Source: Phytophthora quininea (lineage: Eukaryota > Oomycota > Peronosporomycetes > Peronosporales > Peronosporaceae). Taken from it: a stretch of DNA of 64,000 nt. This document shows, piece by piece, positions 41,816-53,079 of the stretch. The DNA lies in the NCBI GenBank assembly GCA_011947345.1, contig JAAVTG010000672.1, forward strand, positions 806,001 to 870,000, written 5' to 3'. The notes under the pieces are model-generated. The model had not been told where the DNA came from, searched no databases, and worked only from the letters and a program-made list of their open reading frames with translations. Position 1 is the stretch's first letter. Each line of letters begins with the position of its first letter. A program made the position numbers and the translations under genes.

Positions 41816-42435
41816 TTTGAACCCTACTTGCTCCACAATATACTCCAATAGTCTCTTGTCCAGTTTCCTTTCCACCAGCCGGCTAATGAACGTTCTTCAG
41901 CGTCTGACTACCGTATGTAAAACGCTTTTTCCATCAGTGTTTAACAGCGGGAAGGACACTGACTTGACCGAGATTGGTCGGTACGATGTGTGTAGAGCTG
42001 GCAGTGACGAACATCACAGCCACCGAAACGACGTGAAGAATCCCATGAAGACAAACAAGTTGTTGTAGCTATCAGTGCGAAGACACTCGGCCTTCGTCCG
42101 CTGGATTAAAAACTGGCCGTCGCCATAATCTGGAGCAACGGTGCACGCTTTGGGCTGCTGGTCGCTGAGCAAACCCTGTCGTATCCTTATAGGTATCTAC
42201 ATCAAGTGATAAGCATCAGTCTTACACGCGTTGGGAACACGTCGAGGTATTCGCAAGAGAGAGAAAAAGTGCCACCACGAATTTTCCCACACTCTTTCAC
42301 TGCTGACGTAAAGCCACCCCCGTCCCTTCCAAAAACTGGATTCACACCGCATTCCGAGTTACCACGCGAAGACAGCAGAATCGATGCCAGTGAAGTGTCT
42401 TTGTCGTAGAGCCCCCATCTAAGTAACACGCTGGT
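41816..42435. other. Intergenic, no recognised gene
   Basis: No supported open frame. The stretch may include diverged 5' parts of the duplicated LGPPP segment, but I could not align it. Confidence 0.4.
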
Positions 42436-42898
42436 TTACCTGACAACATTCCGCACGTTTAGGGCAACAAACTTCTTGAAGAACTTGTAGTTGCTGTTCG
42501 CCGTCAGCTCATTTCCTGACAAACCGCTCAGGCCTAGTTTGCTGCAGACTTGATGGCACTCTCCGACAACGTGGACAGACCTAACAGACTTTTCACCTCA
42601 TCCACCGACTTGCCTTCCTCGGCCTAGCGTACAATTTGCGTCGACATGGGATCATCGTCAACTGATCTCTGCAAGTTTTCTGCGCTTTCAAGATAAACGT
42701 GAAAGCTCTCTCTTTGATGTCGCTTCGCTGTCGTCGTCGTCGCCATTCCATGCATCAATTCTAGTAGCCCTCTACGATCTTCCTCCGCTGAATTCAGCCT
42801 TAAAATCCGAACTCACTAGTCTTCTCAGGTGTACATGTCACCAAAAGCTCACTCCAGCTCACAAGAAAAGCGAACACCAACAGCAACCGCGAAGGCAT
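42436..42898 (-). pseudogene. Internally deleted RxLR-LWY effector, paralogue of the 50.9-kb gene
   Basis: ATG 42898 starts MPSRLLLVFAFLVSWSELLV, a signal peptide close to the 50.9-kb effector. The middle has diverged (stops near 42780 and 42690). From about 42660 it reads DDDPMSTQIVR, a TAG, AEEGKSVDEVKSLLGLSTLS and ESAIKSAAN, and then jumps directly to GLSGLSGNELTANSNYKFFK with TAA at 42436. The first LWY module is thus joined to the last one, with about 900 bp of inner modules missing. An initiator-like TTCAGTCAGCAATTT lies upstream at about 42940. Non-functional as sequenced. Confidence 0.7.
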
Positions 42899-43312
42899 CG
42901 GTGCTGCATACGTGTCGATGCACAGTAAATTGCTGACTGAAGGCAAGAAATGAGCTGACACACCCAGCAAATGTGCGGAGCGGACGCGTCCGTAATCCGA
43001 AAACGTAATATAACTACGCATTCTCCGATACAACTCTTTACGGACTGCCATCGCGGGTGGGTAGTCGTCAAATGCGTCCGGAGCAGAATAACAATAGCGC
43101 TATGTTTTACTCATCTACAGGTAGACAATGGTCCAGGCTATCGTGCGTGATGGAAAACGAGGCTTCCTCAGCAACATGAACGATCCGAATGCACACCACA
43201 ACAGCTGTGCCAACGATCTTCACGTGAACCATACTGTACTCCAAGTTGATACTCAATAGAGTAAGCGACAGCAATGAAAAGCAATTGTTACTGGTGTGCT
43301 GGTGACATTCTT
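42899..43312. other. Spacer between divergent gene copies
   Basis: It contains the upstream region of the minus-strand effector copy, including its initiator-like word, and otherwise no supported gene. Confidence 0.4.
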
Positions 43313-44838
43313 CTATGATGCTTCTTTTGCACCCGTTGACGCTATTCGTTTCATTCCATGCCTTTGTCGTAATCCGGGACTAGAAGCATTTGTGTTAGCA
43401 CCGTCACCACTGGTTGAAGTCGATTTGTGCAACTTCCAGTCGAAATTGTGCGTGTTGACATGCGTGGCTGGGGGTTGCAGTTCGATGCCTCCACCCATCA
43501 GCGAGTTCCCAATCGTAAATGCCGGCGGCCCACTTGGTGGGGGCCCCAAGTCGAAATCCTCGCTACTAGTCTTCGCATTATCCGCAGCCTGTTTAGAGTC
43601 AGATTCGTTATTCGATGCAGAGATTGCAGTGCAGATGCCTGAGAAATGAACGCCTTTCACACTTTCACTACTCTCGCTTGTTGACGACACCGATTTCTCA
43701 AAAATTGGCTTGAGTTTTGGCGACGTCGTTAAGCAAATGCCACCGCCCATCAACGAGTTCTGCAGTAGCAGTGCTGGTGCCGTGCCTGGCGGCGAACCAA
43801 GTTCATCGGACTCATCACCACGTGGAGAGTCCCTTTCCCCGCTCTTCTTTCCGTCTTCTTCGTCTACAGCCAGAATATTGTGAATACCTCCGCCCATGAG
43901 AGAGTTCTGCAGCGTGAATGACGGCGGTAACTCCGGTGGAGGGCCCAAATTCGCGTCCCCATCACAAGCTTTCACTCCACCATTTCCATTCGTCTCTGTC
44001 GGCGTATTAGAACCAGCCGGTTCTAACCGGTAGAACCTAGTGTTCCCATTCGGACTGCCAATTTCTTTGGGCCCTTCATCTCTCGGCCTTTTCGACATTT
44101 TAGCAAGACGATCTGCCTGATCAATAGCAGACTGCAACGCCGTCAACGGGTCAAACTTGTACGTCTCCAACCCTCCCGACTGTACTCCAGTCGACGACGT
44201 CGACGTGTTGCTGACTCCACTAGAAGATGAAGATCCGCCAAAAGCCGTCGACGACAATGCATCCAGTGCTGATCTGTAGCTGGCGGACGACGACGCCAAT
44301 TGATGCAGTGCAGCTGAGGGGCCGCTTTGGTCCATCAACAAGCCCGCAGAGCTCGTCGTGACATTAAGTCCTGGTAATCGAGGGTTCGCGCCGCTGTCTG
44401 GGGACGGGAAGTAGGGCTTTAATAGATCTCCCAGACTACCCACTCCGTCGCTGTCACTTCTTGAAAACAAGGGATTATTCTGCGGACCCACATCAGTCTT
44501 GAGTTGGTCTCTAAAAGACTGTGAAACTAGGGACGTGGAGGACGTAGAATTAGGACCCAGGCCCTCTGTAGAGGTAGATTGGGTCCCTGTGCTGCTGTGG
44601 CTGTGGAGCCGGATCTGCTCCTGGTGGGCCTCCTGGTAGAAGACTGGCACGTGCTTCCGATTGGGTCGAGGCTTTGGCGGCGACTGCGGACTGGGGGTGC
44701 GTGCTGCCGTCGGGACTTAGGCCTGGGACGCAGCGCATCCTGCGGGCCGCGCAGGATCTTGACCTTGAGCGTGCCAGACTCGGCCTTGGCTGTCAGAGCG
44801 TTCTCCTGGAGCTTGCGCTTGGTCCCGGGGCCATCCAT
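43313..44838 (-). CDS. Unrecognised Ser/Pro-rich protein with three LGPPP...NSLMGGGI repeats
   Basis: ATG 44838 (MDGPGTKRKLQENALTAK) follows an initiator by ten bases. The frame changes at the GGG at 44712-44714, consistent with one missing base, and then runs 445 residues to 43313. Three imperfect repeats stand out: LGPPPELPPSFTLQNSLMGG, LGSPPGTAPALLLQNSLMGG and LGPPPSGPPAFTIGNSLMGG, each ending GGGI and spaced 60-90 residues apart in Ser-rich linkers. No signal peptide, transmembrane helix or catalytic motif. Basic stretch SKRPRDEG could be a nuclear signal. Fragments of this gene recur at 41.7, 47.3, 50.3 and 53.4 kb beside effector copies. The short repeats look like linear binding motifs in a disordered protein. 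Function unknown. Confidence 0.7.
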
Positions 44839-44847
44839 GACTTTTAT

Positions 44848-44861
44848 AAATTCTGACTGAG
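44848..44861 (-). promoter_or_regulatory. Initiator-like element of the LGPPP gene
   Basis: On - CTCAGTCAGAATTT, resembling CTCAGTCAGGAATTT upstream of the effector at 50927. It lies 10-23 bp from ATG 44838. Confidence 0.5.
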
Positions 44862-45089
44862 TGAGCAATAGTGAAATCAAGTGTCAAAAATATCGTTTTT
44901 TTATTGTATCGCGGAATATTATTATTATAGCGGAAAATCTTCCTGCACGCAGTTTACTTGCAAGCCGATGTTGATGGCTACCGCAGACTCATCAAAGTGA
45001 ACGACGCTGGATCACTAACCAGGGCCTCGGTAATCACCATGCTAGCTGTAAACAACGTGCGAGGGGATTATAGTTGCTGCTGGTCCGGC

Positions 45090-45105
45090 AATCACTTTTC
45101 AATTC
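45090..45105 (+). promoter_or_regulatory. Oomycete initiator-like element of effector at 45130
   Basis: AATCACTTTTCAATTC (TCA, five bases, CAATTC) with CTCCGTCCG after it, shared with the 36919 site. It lies 25 bp upstream of ATG 45130. Confidence 0.55.
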
Positions 45106-45129
45106 TCCGTCCGTCCTGTCCTCAAGATC

Positions 45130-46849
45130 ATGAAGAAAATTCGCCTTTTGCTATCGGTTTTCAATATCGTTATCGTCTCCTTCGACAGGATATCCGCGAC
45201 TACAAGACTCCTGAGAACAAGCATTGGTTTCCTCTCGGAAGACAGAGGTTTGCCTGGACTATCGTCGCTAAAACAAGCTATCTCGAAAACATCGGCAGCA
45301 GTCAACAACAAGGTATTGGCGTTGAGAATGGAGCATTGGACGGAAACGGAAAAGCCTATCGACACAACCCAGCAACGCTTGGGACTGGCCGGGCTCTCGC
45401 AGGCTGATTTCGAAGCTGCAGCAAGCTTCCCGCTCTACGATGACTATGTGAAAAAGTTGATCAAGACCTGGCTAGCGAACGACGTGCCTGTGAGTGACGT
45501 CTCTGTAAAATTGGGGCTGGGGGATCTGTCTGGCGGTGTTTTGTTGAACAACCCCAACTATAAGTACTACGAAACTTTCGTGGTGAGCAAGCTGGCTGTT
45601 TGGACGGAAAAGGGTTTGCTACCAAGCGAAGTCAAGATGATGCTGGGCCTCGATGAACTGTCAGGAGCAACTCTAAGAATTCATCCGAACTACAGGTTCT
45701 ATGTAGAATACCAATTACCGTTGTGGTCGAAGGAAGGTTTGCTACCGAGCGAAGTCAGCACCATGTTGGGCCTCGATGACTTGCCGGGAAGACAACTGAC
45801 CAGCAATCCAAACTACGTGTACTACGCCAGGTTCGTGACGACCCAGAGACCGATGTGGATCCAGAGTGACTACTCCTTCGACACTGTCAAACAGATCTTG
45901 GGCTTCGACAAGCTGCGGGACAGTGCCATCCCGCTCAGTATCAACTTCAAGTTCTATGACAAATTCATGAAGTCTCACCTGTGAGTCTGAGTGGAGAAAG
46001 ACTTGTCCCCGAGCGATGTCAATACCAAGTTGGGGCTCGACAAACTGTCTACGCCTGACCTGAACACGAACTTCCACTACTACGACTATTACGTCAAAAG
46101 CCAAGTTCTAGTCTGGGTAAGAAAGGACTTGTCAATGTCTGAAGTCGTGGCGATGCTGGGTCTGGTCGGGATGTCGAAATCTGTGATGAGAGCTGAAACG
46201 AACTTCAAATACTACGGCGAGTTTGTAACGAGCCAAGTGGCGACGTGGGCAAAGAGCGGTTTATCCACGGACGAGGTGATGCGGAAGTTGAACATGGACA
46301 AATTATCACGAGAGGCCTTCGAAAAGAGCATCAACTACAAATACTACGAGAAGTTCGTGATCTCTAAGCTCGAATCGTGGGTCGACGAAGATATTACGAA
46401 GAACAAGGTGTTGGTGAATCTGAGTTTGAAAGGGTTGTCCGAGGACGCACTCAAAGCTCATCCAAATTTCCAATTCTTCGTGAGCTACGAGCAAACGTAT
46501 CGTTTGCTCAGCTGGAAGAAGCGGGACGTGTCGACTTACAACGCGTGGAAAAATTGGGGCTCAGCAAAGCTTCGTCTGCCAAAAACACGGACGACTTTAA
46601 GATCTACGCCAAATACTCGCGAATGGTGGACTATTGCGTGATGGATTCAGTGCGCGAAGGTCGAGGTATCCCTAACATCGTCAGCAAGAACTCTTCGCCT
46701 ACCGAAGTGACTGCCAAGGTCGAGGTGTGGAAGTCAGACAAGCGCGGTGAAGAGTACGTGAAAGCGGCGCTTGGAATGACAGAGAACATTGACGAACAGC
46801 TCCTGGGTACAAGTACCTGGAGAAATTCTTGCACCCGGATACGCCATAG
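45130..46849 (+). pseudogene. RxLR-dEER effector with about ten tandem LWY modules, two in-frame stops
   Basis: ATG 45130: signal peptide (MKKIRLLLSVFNIVIVSFDR), RLLR at residues 26-29 and SEDR at 36-39, a textbook RxLR leader. Modules follow (WLANDVPVSDVSVKLGL, WTEKGLLPSEVKMMLGL, WSKEGLLPSEVSTMLGL, WIQSDYSFDTVKQILGF). TGA codons at 45982 and 45988 fall in the next inter-module stretch, the second where paralogues have the Trp codon. The same frame goes on with four more modules. A frame change at the A5 run 46549-46553 and another near 46800 precede the last module (PGYKYLEKFLHPDT, TAG 46847). The homopolymer change is likely an error. The two TGAs are substitutions. Largest effector in the window. 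Confidence 0.8.
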
Positions 46850-47056
46850 ATGTTTATATGGGGCGTCGCCTTTTAGCGCAGTTCAAGCGCTGCTTGGAGA
46901 TCCATCCAGTTATCGTACAAGTTGCAGTCGGACTAGGGAGTTTGTCAAAATTCAACGGTTCTTGATTGTGACGATTACTCTTGGTCTTCATGTATCGTTT
47001 CTTTTTGCATTTGTAGTTGCCAAGAGAAAATATGATGATAACTAAGGGTCGAGATT

Positions 47057-47248
47057 TTATACCGTTCCTATAGCATACAGCAACAGGTCCTGGTTTCGCC
47101 GGCCTTTTCGGCGAAGCATCATCTTGTGCTTTACGTATTGCTTGTAGAACGTGAAGTTCGGGTGAGCTTTGCGTGCGCTGTCCGACAGATTTTCCATCCC
47201 CAAATTCTTCAGCACTTGGTTGTCAGAAAAACGTTTCGTTGCCCACAT
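47057..47248 (-). pseudogene. Isolated C-terminal LWY module
   Basis: The minus frame reads MWATKRFSDNQVLKNLGMEN, then LSDSARKAHPNFTFYKQYVK and a basic end. This is one LWY module plus tail, without leader or other modules. It abuts the plus-strand LGPPP fragment at about 47270, so it marks an inversion or deletion junction in the effector island. Confidence 0.75.
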
Positions 47249-47269
47249 TTTCTAATGGGAGCGCGAGGT

Positions 47270-47536
47270 TAGACCCTCCGTATGCTGCAGAACTCTCTTG
47301 TGGGAGGAGGCATCCACCAGACGCAGAACCTTCACTGCTGCTACAGCAAGACATATTGATGGGCGGTGATACATGTATGTACCTCACTGAAGCTCGATAA
47401 ATCGATGTGGTCAACCAGCGAGAGCAGTGAAAGTGTGAAAGGCGTTCAGGTTTTAGGAATCTGTATTATGATCTGGTCACTGACTCTATCGGTAAACAGG
47501 CTGCAAATACGGAAGAAAACAATACAATAGCGAGGA
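47270..47536 (+). pseudogene. LGPPP-gene fragment, left part (interrupted by MULE-1)
   Basis: Matches the 44.8-43.3 kb gene in reverse orientation: a LLLQQDILMGGDTC-like repeat, then GAAAGTGTGAAAGGCGTTCA and the codons before TAGCGAGGA. The right part resumes at 50255. Stops and small indels show that it was already decaying. Confidence 0.7.
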
Positions 47537-50254
47537 GAGTTTTCCCAAAAGCAGGACGCCCAAGCTGGCCAAATTCCGAAAGCAGGACGAAACCCAAAAC
47601 CAGGACCAGGACTGCTTGAAAACTTGCGCAGCAGGTTTTACCAGGACGTATATAGGCACAGGTAACTTACGTCTGCATGTACTCCTACGGTAACAACGTA
47701 CGTATGCATGTACTACTACAGCAGACTGCGTACGCGTTCATGCACTCCTCCTCGCAACCGCATATACGTTTGTGTTGTGGAGCTGCAAGTAGTGTGGTCG
47801 TTCAATGATAGCTTGTGTTCCGGATATTAGTAAGATTATTGTATTTGCACAACACTGTGCATCCTCATGCATGGATGGAGTAGGCTATTGTGAGTTTGTT
47901 TAACCTAGTCGGTCAGCAGAAAACCCAACGACATTGGTCTGCGCTCTGGCTCCAAGTTGATTTCACTGTCGTCGTTGTTAGTGACATCGCCATCGACCTC
48001 GTCATTGCGACCAAGAGAATCGCTTTGAACCTCTGCTTCGAGAAGTTCACCATGATGTGTTGACACAAGATTTGGTAACTGCACAGTTCTCGGGATGAGA
48101 TGCGCGTTTGTCTCTTCAGCATCGTTTGCATGACGACGACAACTACGCTTGTTGTGACCAAGCTCGTGACAAATCTTGCACCTGTACGTCGACTTAGGGT
48201 TTGTTTCACCAGAACTAGCAATACGCCGTGTAATTCTCCTTCCTGCTTGCTTGTAGAACGGCGATGGTCGAACCTGCTCTTCGTCTACCGTGGTGTCTCG
48301 AACGGGTAATTCAATACCCTTCCCTCTAAACGTGTCAGCGTACGTTTGTGCTAGATACGGCAGAGAGAAGACGTGCGTGTTTCGCCCTTTGATGTTGCAG
48401 TGCTTGAACACCGCGAGGATATGACGACAAGTGATCCTCAGTTGGTCTGCCGTTGGGCACGTGCACGTGGGGATGGAGATATCAACACGTCGGTCCTTTG
48501 ATGACCCACCTCGGTTGGCAAAATACGTTGTTGAAGTCGATCGTCTTACCAGATACTCACCGATCCTCTTCGACTCCTGGTCTAACAGAGTCTTCGCATG
48601 GGGAGTCAACACCCGGCCTGTTTCAATCAAAGTCGTAGCACGGATGTCTCGTTGACTACACCGCTCCATTTCAGCTATGGCGCACCTGTAAAAGGCGTCA
48701 TATGGGCTGGCATATCGAAGGCCGTTCTCGAGTATTGCACTGCTGTCGCTCTCAACGAAATTGGTGCTCCTCCAGCCAAAAGAGAAAGTGGTAAGGACGA
48801 GGTCGCATCTGAGGTGAGGCTGGATGGAACGTAAGTCGACATGTTGGCATACACGCACCAATAAACGGGTGTAATTTCACCGACGTAGTCCGCGACAGCA
48901 TCGCCATAACTGCTCCGTGAATCGGCCAGCGAAGTCTTGAATTCGGATCGCCTCTCAGACCCTTGAATTTTCCAGACACGGTTTTCGAACTCTGTGCCAG
49001 AATAACCAAAGTGCTTTTGATGTTGCGCATAATGTGAACCGTGCAGTAACAGCGCGCGATCTCCTAATGATACCCCGGCATCAACGCACCGCTCGAAGAA
49101 CCACACGATGTTACGTTTATCCTCCACGTTTACAAGTGCTGTAGCAAGAGTAACATTTTGTCCATTTCCATCACGTCCTAGAAGAGAAAGCACAACACCG
49201 TTGTACTTTGAGTGGCGACTGTGAGCCCCATCGAACCCGAGTAATGGAAGCAATTTGTCTTGCAGCAAAACGTTGGTACCAAATGACAGAAATCCTCGCA
49301 GAAATCGCTGGTGCTGGTCCACATCTAGATTGACGGTGGTGCCAGGATTAGCGGCGCGGATATCTGACAACAATCCAGGAAGACGAGCAAACGAGGAGTC
49401 CCATTCTCCATCTAGTGTATGCAACACCTTGTCTTTAGCTCGATAAAATTTAGAGCGGGCCTTTTGTAAATTGACGTGGTCGCAATCTTGCACTAACGCA
49501 ACAGTCGCCTTTCGTTTTTGCGTGGGATCGCTGCGTACTGCTGCTGCAAAAGTTGGTAACTCAGAAATCTGTCGTTCAGTTGGATCCGCCACGGCTTCAC
49601 ACGTGTCCCGGTGCTCGTCGTGCAGTGTAGAGATATACATGTAGCTGCCACCTTTGCCGTCAGACCGTCTCGTGACGCGAACCTCCCAGTTGCATTTGTC
49701 GTCCACACACTTGTATGTTTTACTTCTCCCCACACGTTGCAACACGGCATTTTTGTTAGCGTTGTAGCAATAGTCCTGCATGAAAAACGTGGCAGCTTTT
49801 CCGGACGGAAACTGTTGTTCTTTTGTCACCTCAGCAGTGCCATATCGCGCCACCAAATCGAAACATGCTCGCGTCCTTGTCGACATGACCGCGAAATGCT
49901 TCACTCACGCAGAGTCTGAAAGTCTGCCACAGTGCCCATACCGTAGTCGAAATGTCCGACAAAAATAATGTCGTCTTCGAGACCTTACCGTGTCTAAATC
50001 AGGTGTTTGGGCTAACTCAAAATACGTACGTTGTTACCGTAGGAGTGCATGAACGCGTACGCAGTCTGCTGTAGTAGTACATGCATACGTACGTTGTTAC
50101 CGTAGGAGTACATGCAGACGTAAGTTACCTGTGCCTACATACGTCCTGGTAAAACCTGCTGCGCAAGTTTTCAAGCAGTCCTGGTCCTGGTTTTGGGTTT
50201 CGTCCTGCTTTCGCAATTTGGCCAGCTAGGGCGTCCTGCTTTTGGGAAAAACTC
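47537..50254 (-). mobile_element. MULE-1, almost complete Mutator-like element with 9-bp target duplication
   Basis: Terminal inverted repeats of about 213 bp (47537-47749 and 50041-50254) start GAGTTTTCCCAAAAGCAGG and GAGTTTTTCCCAAAAGCAG. They are flanked by the perfect direct repeat TAGCGAGGA (47528-47536, 50255-50263), the 9 bp expected for Mutator. Inner parts of the repeats hold shorter repeats (CTACGGTAACAACGTACGTA). One transposase gene fills the interior. Near-identical ends and target duplication indicate a young insertion. Confidence 0.9.
47905..49886 (-). CDS. MULE-1 transposase
   Basis: ATG 49886. The N-terminus has a FAR1/MuDR-like zinc cluster (YKCVDDKCNWEVRVTR...H). The core has LLGFDGAHSRHSKYNGVVL (catalytic Asp), GRDGNGQNVTLATALVNVED and FERCVDAGVSLGDRA. 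The C-x-x-H block YCTVHIMRNIKS is visible only in another frame, and the T4 run at 49015-49018 explains the return. After a further frame change near 48830 come STNFVESDSSAILENGLR (catalytic Glu region), the SWIM finger CTCPTADQLRITCRH and a zinc knuckle CKICHELGHNKRSC, with stop at 47905. Apart from two or three small indels every domain of an active MURA-like transposase is present. Binds its own inverted repeats. Confidence 0.8.
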
Positions 50255-50480
50255 TAGCGAGGATTTCGCTTCCCCCCACCCACCAAGTGGGCCGCCGGCA
50301 TTTCCGATTAGGAGCTCACTACTGTAGCGGAATCGAACTGCAGCCATGGGACCCTCACGCCAATGGTGATGACTACAAACGCTTCTACCAGTGAACAGGT
50401 TGTCCCAGATTGCGACAATGGCACCTCCCATCCTGATGCAAAAGAGACTTACAGTAATACAGTAGAAGCAACCTTGCAAA
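50255..50480 (+). pseudogene. LGPPP-gene fragment, right part
   Basis: Starts with the target duplication TAGCGAGGA, then TTTCGCTTC, the LGPPP-coding segment (CCACCAAGTGGGCCGCCGGC) and the 3' end of the gene (ACAAACGCTTCTACCAGTGA). The stop at the end of the authentic gene is lost. A similar block with the same downstream sequence occurs at 53420-54172. Confidence 0.7.
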
Positions 50481-50881
50481 TGCTCTTTCGGGAGTGTGTT
50501 CCCATGACGTTGGCAAATGCTGGAACTTACTTGGAAGTACAAGTGCTGTGGTGGGTTTGATATCTACAATATGTATGTACGCTTGGACTGTTCGACATCT
50601 TGCTGAGGAAGCCCCATTTGTTGAGCGCCCATCACACGATAATCTGGTCGCACTGGAGTGTTCGATGCCCTTGACTCAATTGTCGATGGACAGCGGTATA
50701 CATACACTGTGCGCTACAACGTAGTACTGTACACTGTATCAGACATTCGGTCCTACATCTGGTCCATCTCTAGATGTGAAGATTTGACCGGATCATCTGG
50801 TATGCATGTAGTTCACCGTGAACGTATGGTTTTACGGTTCAAAGATTATGGACAACGTGCGCTCGTTGTTAATTCGTTGCT
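50481..50881. other. Upstream region of the 50.9-kb effector
   Basis: No supported gene. CAGACATTCGGTC...GTCCATCTC...AGATGT at about 50740-50790 recurs at about 54115-54160, so this is part of a duplicated block. Confidence 0.45.
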
Positions 50882-50896
50882 CTCAGTCAGGAATTT
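50882..50896 (+). promoter_or_regulatory. Initiator-like element of effector at 50927
   Basis: CTCAGTCAGGAATTT, 30 bp upstream of the ATG. The same word with small changes precedes the 42.9-kb effector copy and the LGPPP gene, so the three loci share promoter ancestry. Confidence 0.5.
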
Positions 50897-50926
50897 TCCC
50901 TGCAAGACACGATTGCGGTACCAATA

Positions 50927-52412
50927 ATGTCGTCGCGGTTACTCCTGGTGGTGTTCGCTCTTGTTGTGAGCTCGAGTCAGCTCTTGGTGGCGTGCACAGC
51001 AGAGAGCACCGATTTGTTCAAGGTTTCCGGTACGTCAGTCTCTCAGTACGCCCGAATCAGTCAAGGAAGATCACTAAGGGCTGCTAGAATTGACCAAGAT
51101 GAAGATGGCGACGGCGACAACAGCGACGATGTCGGCACTGAAGATAGGAAATACTCTCATATCTGGAAAGCGCTTGCAAAAATATGCTGTGCGCCAAGTG
51201 TTTGGCAGTAGCCGATGATCCCTTGTCGACGCAAATTGTACGGTGGGCCGAGGAAGGCAAGTCTGTGGATGAGGTGAAAAGTCTGTTAGGTCTGTCCACG
51301 TTGTCGGAAAGTGCCATCAAGTTGGCAACAAACTACAAGTACTACGACGAATATGTGACTGGTCAGGTCGAGTTGTGGGTGAAGAGCGATCTCTCTCCGC
51401 TTAAGGTTATGGAGAAGTTGGGCATTGGACACCTGGCGGGAGAGAAACTCACGGGGAACATCAATTTCCAGTACTATGGCAAATTTATGGAGACGCAGAT
51501 CCCGAACTGGGTCAAGCAAGACAAGTCGGTGGATGAGGTGAAAAGTCTGTTAGGTCTGTCGAAGTTGTCGGAAAGTGCCATCAGGTTGGCAACAAACTAC
51601 AAGTACTACGACGAATATGTGACTAGCCAAGTCCAGTTGTGGGTGAAGAGCGATCTCTCTCCGCTTAAGGTTATGAAGAAGTTGGGCCTTGGACACCTGG
51701 CGGGAGAAAAGCTCACGGGGAACATCAATTTCCAGTACTATGGCAAATTTGTGGAAGCGCAGATCCCGAACTGGGTCAAGCAAGACCTCTCCCCAGAAGC
51801 TATCAAGGCGCTGTTGGGACTGGATAGCATGTCGAAGTTGAACATTATGTACAAGATCAACGAAGACTACTTCGCGGCTGCTATGACGAGTAAGTTGGAG
51901 TTCTGGGCGACTGAGAGGCTGACGACGACAGAAGTGCAAGCGAAGTTGGGGATGGAGAATCTGAAAGGATACTCTCTGACCTCTCATGCGAACTACAGGT
52001 GGTTACAAGAGTATTCGACAAAACAAGAGCAGTACCTGATGAATGGGTGGATGAATCTAGGCCTTTCCACGGGAGACGTGTGGACGAAATTGGGCTTGAC
52101 TGCACACGGTCAGACTCTGAACAAGGGCACTGGCGACTACGCACTCTATGTTCGCTATGTGAACACGGTTGACGACAAGATTGCGGCTGCAATGGAAAAA
52201 GGCGGTGATACTTCACGCTTCGTTACCAAAAATGCTGCTGAAGATGAAATGCTATTGAGGACACAAATCTGGATCGTAGAAAAAGAGATACCGACTTCGT
52301 CAAGATGGCATTAGGCCTGAACGGTTTGCCAGAAAATGAGCTGAAGGCGAGCAGCAACTACAAGTTCTTGGAGAAGTTTGTTGCTCTCAGCGTGCGAAAA
52401 GTTGAGGAGTAA
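50927..52412 (+). CDS. RxLR-dEER effector with seven to eight LWY modules
   Basis: Signal peptide (MSSRLLLVVFALVVSSSQLL), RSLR at residues 48-51, an Asp-rich spacer and TEDR at 71-74. A frame change at the A5 run 51178-51182 leads to 376 residues of modules: WAEEGKSVDEVKSLLGLSTL, WVKSDLSPLKVMEKLGI, then an almost exact repeat of both, WVKQDLSPEAIKALLGL, WATERLTTTEVQAKLGM and a last bundle. A second change at the A5 run 52280-52284 gives the terminal RDTDFVKMALGLNGLPENEL and TAA 52410. Both breaks disappear with one added A each, so the gene is probably intact. By analogy with tandem-LWY effectors it is exported and docks host proteins in the plant cell. Target unknown. Confidence 0.8.
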
Positions 52413-53079
52413 AACGGCGTGAAGATTGGGGCTCTACAATCGCTGCAGCTAAGGAAGTTCAATACTATCGGTCGTGCTTTCTTCGTGATAACTCGTAAAG
52501 AGGCTCTAGATTTCGAAACGGATGGATGGAAGACTCTACCTGAGAACTGAGAGAAGATGGGGAGGGGGGCATGGGTGCCACCTCGATCTGTTTTGTTCCC
52601 AAAGCGTATAGAGTGCATATTTTAGCGAGAAACAGCCCAAACATGCACAGGATTGGGGCGGATTGTCTCGTTTCCACAAAACCCGACGAACACTGCGATG
52701 ACTTCTTCGTCTTCGTGAGGTTTCTTAACGGCGTGTTGGTGGCTAGAATATTCATCGCCGCTAGCCACGGTGCTGTACTTACTGATCAAATCAAGTCCCT
52801 TTCCGCTGCCGGCCAGTTCAACACTGAGACTCTGAAGAGAGTTCTTTAGCCGACATGTAGCTGTCAAAGTTACCGATCAGGGCTGGAGATCCGCTTCCCA
52901 CAGATTATCCGGCAAACACCATTCTGTTTCTCGCCACGGCCAATCTCCACGACGGATGAAACAGGTTCAAAATGCCGCCCTGTACTCGAGAGTTTCGTCA
53001 AATTGTCTCTAGTCGCCTATAAGTTGGTTGAACGATCAAGAAACCCGATCCCTTAAATCGACGCTGTGTCTCTATGTTT
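52413..53079. other. Intergenic with one unassigned open frame
   Basis: 52571-52849 (+) encodes 92 residues with a plausible hydrophobic middle (FFVFVRFLNGVLVARIFIAA) but no family motif and no initiator nearby. An antisense frame of similar length overlaps. Not called as a gene. Confidence 0.35.

Noticed and set aside
52571..52849. Open frame of 92 residues as a membrane protein gene
   Set aside because: Only one weak hydrophobic stretch, no initiator, no homology pattern recognised and an overlapping antisense frame.
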